Source: Xenorhabdus ehlersii (GTDB lineage: Bacteria; Pseudomonadota; Gammaproteobacteria; Enterobacterales; Enterobacteriaceae). From it: a stretch of DNA of 64,000 bases. A model generated the notes under the pieces. That model had not been told where the DNA came from. It worked only from the letters and a program-made list of their open reading frames with translations, and searched no databases. The position numbers and the translations under genes are program-made. The stretch covers positions 124,001 to 188,000 of the forward strand of contig NZ_RAQI01000007.1 in assembly GCF_003610465.1 (NCBI RefSeq), read 5' to 3'. Of this stretch, positions 56,292 through 64,000 are shown piece by piece. Each line of letters starts with the position of its first letter. The stretch's first letter is position 1.

Positions 56292-56452
56292 ATGGATTTC
56301 CTGGGGGTAATATTGGAGTTTTTTACGGTTTCATAAAGTGTATTATCAAGTTCTTTGCATGGATGTTTAATATTGCCATAAAAGAAACTGTTATTTTATT
56401 GGTTTCTATAAGTGTTTTATTATTACTAATGTTTATTTGCTGGGTTTATTAA
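56292..56452 (+). pseudogene. Small membrane protein gene broken by a frameshift in a T run
   Basis: ATG 56292 has an ideal GAGGA ribosome site (about nine bases upstream) and encodes MDFLGVILEFF, then reads TVS and stops at 56336. One base frame away, from the same T6 run (56319-56324), the sequence continues YGFIKCIIKFFAWMFNIAIK, ETVILLVSISVLLLLMFICW, VY and stops at 56452. One extra T would give a 53-residue protein with one strong membrane segment at its C-terminus and an amphipathic N-terminus. Family unknown. An undamaged copy may exist in relatives. Confidence 0.5.
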
Positions 56453-56578
56453 GTTATTGAAGGAAAAAATAATAAACTATCTGAATAAGAAAGAATTATT
56501 TTAAGTAAATATAATGGTAGCAATAGTATGGATATGTAATGAAAACTTATCTGAGAAGAATGATGAATTTTTATCATG

Positions 56579-56606
56579 TTAAGAGCCTATTCCCTTAGGC
56601 TCTTAA
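56579..56606. terminator. Palindromic hairpin downstream of malM
   Basis: TTAAGAGCC (56579-56587) and GGCTCTTAA (56598-56606) are perfectly complementary, with a ten-base interior that can pair further. It lies 37 bases past the malM stop (minus strand). No strong U run follows in either direction, so it may protect mRNA 3' ends or terminate weakly. Confidence 0.5.
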
Positions 56607-56642
56607 GTTAGATATATCTCTATAATTATTTGATGAATCAAT

Positions 56643-57628
56643 TTATTTTTTGTTTTTTATCATCTTGATAAAAGTTTCCCGTGCAGTTGGGGAACCAAGT
56701 CGTTCTGCTTCATCTAACAGTTTCAATGCCTTATCAACATCACCATTGTTAATAGCTCTTTTGATAGCGTCATTGAAATACCGTTCGGTATCGTTCAGTA
56801 CAGGTTTAACTACTGGGGCAGCAGATTGCGGTGCATCAGTCGGGGTTGTTCTTAACGGAGATGTAGATACTTGTGTAGAACCGATGGTGACTGGTTTAGG
56901 TGTAGGTGAAGAAAATACCTGGCCTATCAGGATATTACCTGCATTGCTTTCTGATTGCACTTTTAACGTTAATGTACCTGTTTCTGTGTGGTGAGCGATC
57001 GGATCTGGAATATCCGGCACAGAATTACCGACACCTTTAGCATAAGCCTTAGCAGGATCGACCATTTGTGTCGAAGCTTGTAAATCAGAACGAGTGGTAT
57101 AAATCAGTAAATAGATTCTCTGTTGTCCCAATGCTGGTGTCAGCTTTAACACTCCTTCAAGCCGATCGGTGGACATAATACCTGGTTGTTGATAGCGGAA
57201 ATAGTGGCTTGGATAAAAGGCCGCAGGATGGAGTTGTTCATCAAAGACTAAAACATTTGGTGAGTATACCTGCTTATCTTTTATCAGACTGTTCAGGGTG
57301 ATTGCCAATGAGCCTTGATTGGCCGGTAAAGCAAATGTGGCTACCGCACCTTGAACATGATCATCATTAAGCTGCTGTGATGTGCTCTCAAGAATAATAG
57401 TCTGTGTGTCATGAGTATTGATGGGTTGCCACTGTAATTTCTGCAAGGTTGACAAAGGCAAAGTTGGCGCAGCACTGGTTGTTTCTATGCCAGGTTTTGC
57501 CCTATTGGTTATTGCGATACCGGATGTTGCTGTATCAGACAGTGCGATATCTGACGCGGCATAACTCACTGCCGGAATCATGTTGCAGAATAGGGCACTG
57601 AGGCAAAGTGAGAGTAATTGCTTTTTCA

Positions 57629-57629
<1 letters not shown>
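56643..57629 (-). CDS. malM: Maltose operon periplasmic protein MalM
   Basis: MalM is a periplasmic protein of uncertain function, encoded last in the malK-lamB-malM operon. The 328-residue product starts with a signal peptide (MKKQLLSLCLSALFCNMIPA, cleavage after SYA). The conserved core LQWQPINTHDTQTIILES and the C-terminal helix pair ERYFNDAIKRAINNGDVDKA are visible, with a Pro/Thr/Ala-rich linker around residues 235-270. ATG 57629 shares its first base with the lamB stop (TAATG), so I prefer it to an in-frame start at 57638. Confidence 0.93.
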
Positions 57630-60038
<2,409 letters not shown>

Positions 60039-60463
60039 TTGTTCCCTCCCTCGGATTTGCCATCTCAGTTTTTTTGTTCGTTTCCGATTCGTCTTCGTTT
60101 CCTATTTGTCGCCACGAGAAACTTAGTGAAAAACTGATGGCTGGATTGTGTATAAAATAACAGGCGCGACAATCCTCCATCCCAGAATTTTTGATGGTGG
60201 AGGAGCCAGGAGGACGAGATTAATGTGATTGAGAAAGAAAGAAGAAAATTGTCAGGTAAGATGTGATTTAAATCGCAAAAAAGGACGCTATATTGATGTT
60301 AACGTTCTGATTTTAATTGTTTTTGTAAGCGAGTTCACACTCATACAGTATGAGGCGTAGAACAGGGGAGGATGAGTCTTTTTTACATTGATTGCACACT
60401 GGTGCCATTTTATCGCGATGTAACAAAGATAATTATCTTGAACTAACAAATGAAAAAGGCGGA
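60039..60463. promoter_or_regulatory. malK-malE divergent control region
   Basis: Two good Crp sites are visible: TGTGATTTAAATCGCA (60262-60277) and TGTAAGCGAGTTCACA (60324-60339). Purine-rich MalT-like boxes (consensus GGGGA(T/G)GAGG) appear at 60365-60374 (GGGGAGGATG) and, more weakly, at 60196-60205 (GGTGGAGGAG). This layout matches the known MalT plus cAMP-CRP activation of malEp and malKp in E. coli. malT itself is not in the window. Confidence 0.75.
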
Positions 60464-60466
60464 ATG

Positions 60467-61666
60467 ATGACCAAGAAAATTTTAAAAGTGGGGACTCGTA
60501 CCCTGATGCTTTCCGTTTTAACAACATGTGTATTGTCTGCTTCGGTTTTTGCGAAACCGGAAGAAGGAAAGTTGGTCATTTGGATCAATGGTGATAAAGG
60601 TTATAACGGACTGGCACAGGTTGGTGAAAAATTTGCAAAAGAAACGGGAATTCCTGTCACTGTCGAGCATCCAGCCAAACTGGAAGAAAAATATACCCAA
60701 ATTGCAGCCAGTGGAGATGGGCCGGATATTATTTTCTGGGCACATGATCGCTTTGGTGGTTATGCCCAATCAGGGTTAGTTGCTGAAATTACTCCTGATA
60801 AATCGTTTATTGATAAGCTATTTCCCTTTACGTGGGATGCCGTTCGTTACGATGGTAAATTAGTAGGATACCCTGTCGCAGTTGAAGCCCTTTCTCTTAT
60901 CTACAATAAAGACTTGATTAAATCTCCCCCTAAAACATGGGAAGAAATCCCTGCCTTGGATAATGCGCTGAAAAAGCAAAATAAAAACGCAATCATGTTC
61001 AATTTGCAAGAACCGTATTTCACTTGGCCACTGATTGCTGCTGATGGTGGATATGCCTTCAAGGCAGAGAACGGTACTTATAATGTTAAAGACAGCGGAG
61101 TGAATAATGCGGGTTCTAAAGCGGGACTGAAATTTCTGGTTGATTTAGTCAAAAATAAACATCTCAATGCAGATATCGATTACTCCATCGCCGAAGCTGC
61201 CTTTAATAAGGGCAAAGCAGCAATGACGATTAATGGTCCTTGGTCATGGGCGAATGTCGATAAAAGTAAGATCAATTATGGCGTTACCCTATTACCAACC
61301 TTTAAAGGAAAACCCTCTAAACCTTTTGTTGGCATTTTAACTGCGGGAATTAATGCGGCCAGTCCTAATAAAGAGTTAGCGAAAGAATTTTTGGAAAATT
61401 ACCTGCTTACCAATGAAGGGCTGGCAACGATGGACAAAGATAAACCGCTGGGAGCGGTGGCTTTGAAATCCTATCAGGAGATCTTGACGAAAGATCCACG
61501 TATTGCTGCCACGATGGCAAATGCTCAAAATGGAGAAATTATGCCGAATATTTCCCAAATGAGTAGTTTTTGGTACGCAATGCGTAGCGCTGTTCTTAAC
61601 ACGGTCAGTGGGCGTCAGACAATAGATGCTGCCCTTAATGATGCTGAAGCGAGAATGACAAAATAA
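60467..61666 (+). CDS. malE: Maltose/maltodextrin-binding protein MalE
   Basis: MalE is the periplasmic receptor for maltodextrins. The 399-residue product has a signal peptide (ending SASVFA, mature start [20 protein letters not shown] as in E. coli). Binding-site stretches [31 protein letters not shown] and [17 protein letters not shown] are intact. Two adjacent ATGs (60464 and 60467) are possible starts; the second has better spacing from AAGGCGGA. The in-frame ATG at 60392 is in the control region. Confidence 0.97.
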   Translation: MTKKILKVGTRTLMLSVLTTCVLSASVFAKPEEGKLVIWINGDKGYNGLAQVGEKFAKETGIPVTVEHPAKLEEKYTQIAASGDGPDIIFWAHDRFGGYAQSGLVAEITPDKSFIDKLFPFTWDAVRYDGKLVGYPVAVEALSLIYNKDLIKSPPKTWEEIPALDNALKKQNKNAIMFNLQEPYFTWPLIAADGGYAFKAENGTYNVKDSGVNNAGSKAGLKFLVDLVKNKHLNADIDYSIAEAAFNKGKAAMTINGPWSWANVDKSKINYGVTLLPTFKGKPSKPFVGILTAGINAASPNKELAKEFLENYLLTNEGLATMDKDKPLGAVALKSYQEILTKDPRIAATMANAQNGEIMPNISQMSSFWYAMRSAVLNTVSGRQTIDAALNDAEARMTK

Positions 61667-61675
61667 ACGAATGAC

Positions 61676-61698
61676 AGGCTCCTGAGTTTAAGGAGCCT
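61676..61698 (+). terminator. malE-malF intercistronic hairpin
   Basis: AGGCTCCT (61676-61683) pairs perfectly with AGGAGCCT (61691-61698) over a seven-base loop, ten bases after malE. No T run follows. In E. coli REP hairpins at this place stabilise malE mRNA and lower malFG expression; this is a likely analogue. Confidence 0.6.
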
Positions 61699-61755
61699 TA
61701 GCTCTTATTGTGATGGTGTTGGATAATCACAATTGTTGGTAACAGGAAGTGCAAG

Positions 61756-63312
61756 ATGTCAGCGACATTAGAAAAAACAGTATGGTGGCAGCATCCTGCC
61801 CTGAAATGGTTTGCTGTAGGTATTTGCCTACTTTTTACAGGTTATCTGGTTGTGCTGATGTATGCACAGGGAGAGTACCTGTTTGCTATGGTGACACTGG
61901 TATTACTGGGAAGCGGTATCTATGTTTTTTCCAACAGGAAAGCATCTGTTTGGCGCTATACCTACCCTGGAATTGCTGGAATAGGGATATTTATACTGTT
62001 TCCACTTATCTGCACGATTGCTATTGCTTTTACAAATTATAGCAGTACCAACCAATTAACGTTTGAACGCGCTCAAGTGGTATTAATGAGTCGTCACTAT
62101 CAGACAGGGGAACCATTTAATTTCAAACTCTATCCGGTATCTGAACAGTGGGTCTTGGCTTTGAGCGCTCCTGATAGCACTCATTTATTGGCATCAGAGC
62201 CTTTTTCGCTGGCGGGAACGGAAGAAATTATTCTGTCTCTCCATGAACAGGAGAAAAAACTTGAAGGCAATGCTGCGACATTGCGCACTATTACTCAGTA
62301 TCGGCAGGCATTGAGCCAATTGGTAGTCGTTCTTCCTGATGGCAGTAAACTGAGAATGAGTTCCTTACGTCAGTTCTCTGCTATAAATCCGCTTTATTCC
62401 CTTGATGAAGATGGGATTACACTGACCGATAGACAAACTGGTATACGATACCAACCGAATATGGATACAGGGTTCTACCAATCCATTAATGCTGAAGGAG
62501 AATGGACTAAGGAAACGTTAAGTCCTGGGTTTACGGTTTCTATTGGTTGGAAAAATTTTCTACGGGTGATACAGGATGAGGGTATCCAAAAACCTTTTCT
62601 GTCCATTTTTGTCTGGACAGTAGTTTTCTCCCTAGTGACAGTGGCATTGACGGTTACCCTAGGAATGGTTCTCGCTTGTATTGTACAGTGGGAGGCGCTT
62701 AAAGGACGAGCGATTTACCGTGTACTGCTTATTTTACCTTATGCTGTTCCTTCGTTTATTTCCATTCTGATTTTCAAAGGATTATTTAACCAAAGTTTTG
62801 GTGAAATTAATCTGGTGCTAAATGGGTTGTTTGGTATTAAACCGGATTGGTTTACAGATCCGACACTAGCTCGAACCATGTTGATTATTGTAAATACGTG
62901 GTTGGGTTATCCCTATATGATGATTCTTTGCATGGGATTACTGAAATCTATTCCTGATGACCTTTATGAGGCATCAGCACTTGATGGTGCAGGGCCATGG
63001 CGGAATTTTACCAAAATTACTTTTCCATTATTGATTAAGCCATTGACGCCGTTGATGATTGCCAGCTTTGCTTTTAATTTTAATAACTTTGTCCTGATTC
63101 AATTGCTAACCACTGGTAAACCTGATCATATTGGTACATCGACCCCAGCGGGTTATACCGATCTTTTGGTAAATTATACCTACCGTATCGCATTTGAAGG
63201 GGGTGGTGGACAGGATTTTGGTCTGGCCGCAGCAATTGCAACATTGATCTTCTTATTGGTGGGGGCATTAGCCATCATCAATTTGAAAACTGCCCGCATG
63301 AAATTTGATTAA
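61756..63312 (+). CDS. malF: Maltose/maltodextrin import permease MalF
   Basis: MalF is the larger permease of MalFGK2. Its 518 residues (E. coli 514) have three N-terminal membrane segments (about 17-90), the long periplasmic P2 loop that contacts MalE (about 95-275), then five further segments with the MalK-coupling EAA loop (YEASALDGAGPWRNFTKITF near residue 405). CAGGAAGTGCAAG precedes the start. It is 90 bases after malE and 12 bases before malG. Confidence 0.96.
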   Translation: MSATLEKTVWWQHPALKWFAVGICLLFTGYLVVLMYAQGEYLFAMVTLVLLGSGIYVFSNRKASVWRYTYPGIAGIGIFILFPLICTIAIAFTNYSSTNQLTFERAQVVLMSRHYQTGEPFNFKLYPVSEQWVLALSAPDSTHLLASEPFSLAGTEEIILSLHEQEKKLEGNAATLRTITQYRQALSQLVVVLPDGSKLRMSSLRQFSAINPLYSLDEDGITLTDRQTGIRYQPNMDTGFYQSINAEGEWTKETLSPGFTVSIGWKNFLRVIQDEGIQKPFLSIFVWTVVFSLVTVALTVTLGMVLACIVQWEALKGRAIYRVLLILPYAVPSFISILIFKGLFNQSFGEINLVLNGLFGIKPDWFTDPTLARTMLIIVNTWLGYPYMMILCMGLLKSIPDDLYEASALDGAGPWRNFTKITFPLLIKPLTPLMIASFAFNFNNFVLIQLLTTGKPDHIGTSTPAGYTDLLVNYTYRIAFEGGGGQDFGLAAAIATLIFLLVGALAIINLKTARMKFD

Positions 63313-63324
63313 GGAGGAAAGAAG

Positions 63325-64000
63325 ATGGCGATGGTACAACCCAAATCGCAACGATGGCGGGTATGGGGAACACATGTATTAATGCTGGCTTTTATTGCCA
63401 TGATTTTGTTTCCTCTGCTGATGGTCATTGCTATTTCTTTGCGTCCGGGTAATTTTGCTACGGGTAACCTGATTCCAGACACCGTTTCATGGGAACACTG
63501 GAAGCTGGCACTTGGTTATAGGGTGGAATCTGCTGATGGACACGTCATGCTTCCCCCATTTCCGGTTATGCAATGGCTTTGGAACTCTGTAAAGGTTGCC
63601 TTGATTACGGCCACTGGCATTGTGGCATTATCAACGACGTGTGCTTATGCCTTTGCTCGAATGCGTTTTCGTGGAAAAAGCACCTTACTTAAAGCGATGT
63701 TAATTTTTCAAATGTTTCCGGCGGTACTTTCTTTGGTGGCACTATATGCCTTGTTTGATCGGTTAGGAGAATATATTCCTTTCCTTGGTCTCAATACCCA
63801 CGGTGGTGTGATTTTTGCCTACCTAGGCGGAATTGCTTTGCATGTATGGACGATAAAAGGTTATTTCGAAACGATAGATCGTTCTTTGGAAGAAGCAGCT
63901 ATGTTGGATGGCGCGACATCGTGGCAAATTTTCCGTTTGATACTGTTGCCACTGTCTGTGCCTATATTGGCTGTAGTATTTATTTTGTCGTTTATTGGTG
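63325..64000 (+). CDS. malG: Maltose/maltodextrin import permease MalG, cut by window end
   Basis: ATG 63325 follows AAGGAGGAAAGAAG and encodes [20 protein letters not shown], a hydrophobic first segment ([20 protein letters not shown]), the substrate-side loop [11 protein letters not shown], and the EAA coupling loop [20 protein letters not shown] near residue 190. About 225 of roughly 296 residues are inside the window; the last segments lie beyond it. It completes the malEFG operon. Confidence 0.95.
   Translation, partial: MAMVQPKSQRWRVWGTHVLMLAFIAMILFPLLMVIAISLRPGNFATGNLIPDTVSWEHWKLALGYRVESADGHVMLPPFPVMQWLWNSVKVALITATGIVALSTTCAYAFARMRFRGKSTLLKAMLIFQMFPAVLSLVALYALFDRLGEYIPFLGLNTHGGVIFAYLGGIALHVWTIKGYFETIDRSLEEAAMLDGATSWQIFRLILLPLSVPILAVVFILSFIG

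Larger units (their letters stand above)
56185..56642. other. Gap between the deacetylase and malM
   Basis: This AT-rich gap contains a broken small membrane-protein gene (56292-56452, listed separately) and a hairpin near malM (56579-56606). The remainder (56453-56578) is A/T-rich with no frame. The deacetylase has no strong terminator of its own. Confidence 0.5.

Overview
This window is chromosomal DNA of a gammaproteobacterium in the Morganellaceae, most likely Xenorhabdus or Photorhabdus. Proteins such as Crp, RpoB, EF-Tu, PolA and the Lsr set are near-identical to enterobacterial orthologues, while base composition is moderately AT-rich and intergenic regions are very AT-rich. The genus is an inference from overall similarity and from a palindromic repeat type; no 16S rRNA gene is present. 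I saw no tRNA, rRNA, CRISPR array or prophage.

Layout. 1-841: 3' part of gor. 913-9699: a complete AI-2 (quorum-sensing signal) uptake and processing locus, lsrK-lsrR divergent from lsrACDBFG. 9989-10731: a SAM methyltransferase broken by a one-base frameshift. 11212-14441: mobB-mobA, then yihD-srkA-dsbA. 14566-15906: an IS110-family (IS1111-type) insertion sequence. 16203-20082: polA, Spot 42 RNA (spf), engB. 20374-25414: ppiA, pabA, argD, crp, prkB, yheU. 25411-30505: an accessory block (yheT remnant, LysE-type exporter, murP-murQ, LysR-type regulator) that splits the yheSTU region. 30805-37542: yheS, yheV, slyD, slyX, fkpA, yheO, tusDCB. 37766-54832: the str operon (rpsL-rpsG-fusA-tuf) running directly into secE-nusG, rplKA, rplJL and rpoBC. 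54922-56184: a secreted SH3-polysaccharide deacetylase. 56643-64000: the maltose regulon, malM-lamB-malK divergent from malE-malF-malG (malG cut by the window end).

How it works together. The lsr block imports AI-2, phosphorylates it, relieves LsrR repression and degrades the signal. The central block holds most of the core translation and transcription machinery, with its known RNA leaders (rplJ leader, rplL-rpoB attenuator). The mal block imports maltodextrins under cAMP-CRP and presumably MalT, and Crp itself is encoded here.

Most unusual points: (1) the IS1111-type element with a structured roughly 260-nt non-coding tail, where a target-guiding bridge/seek RNA is expected; (2) two genes each broken by a single base in a T run; (3) the tuf-secE junction, which joins two operons that are far apart in E. 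coli; (4) two MITE-like palindromic elements, at 42231-42327 and 32796-32926; (5) accessory genes inserted into the crp-yheS neighbourhood. I found no convincing multi-gene system of wholly unknown type.
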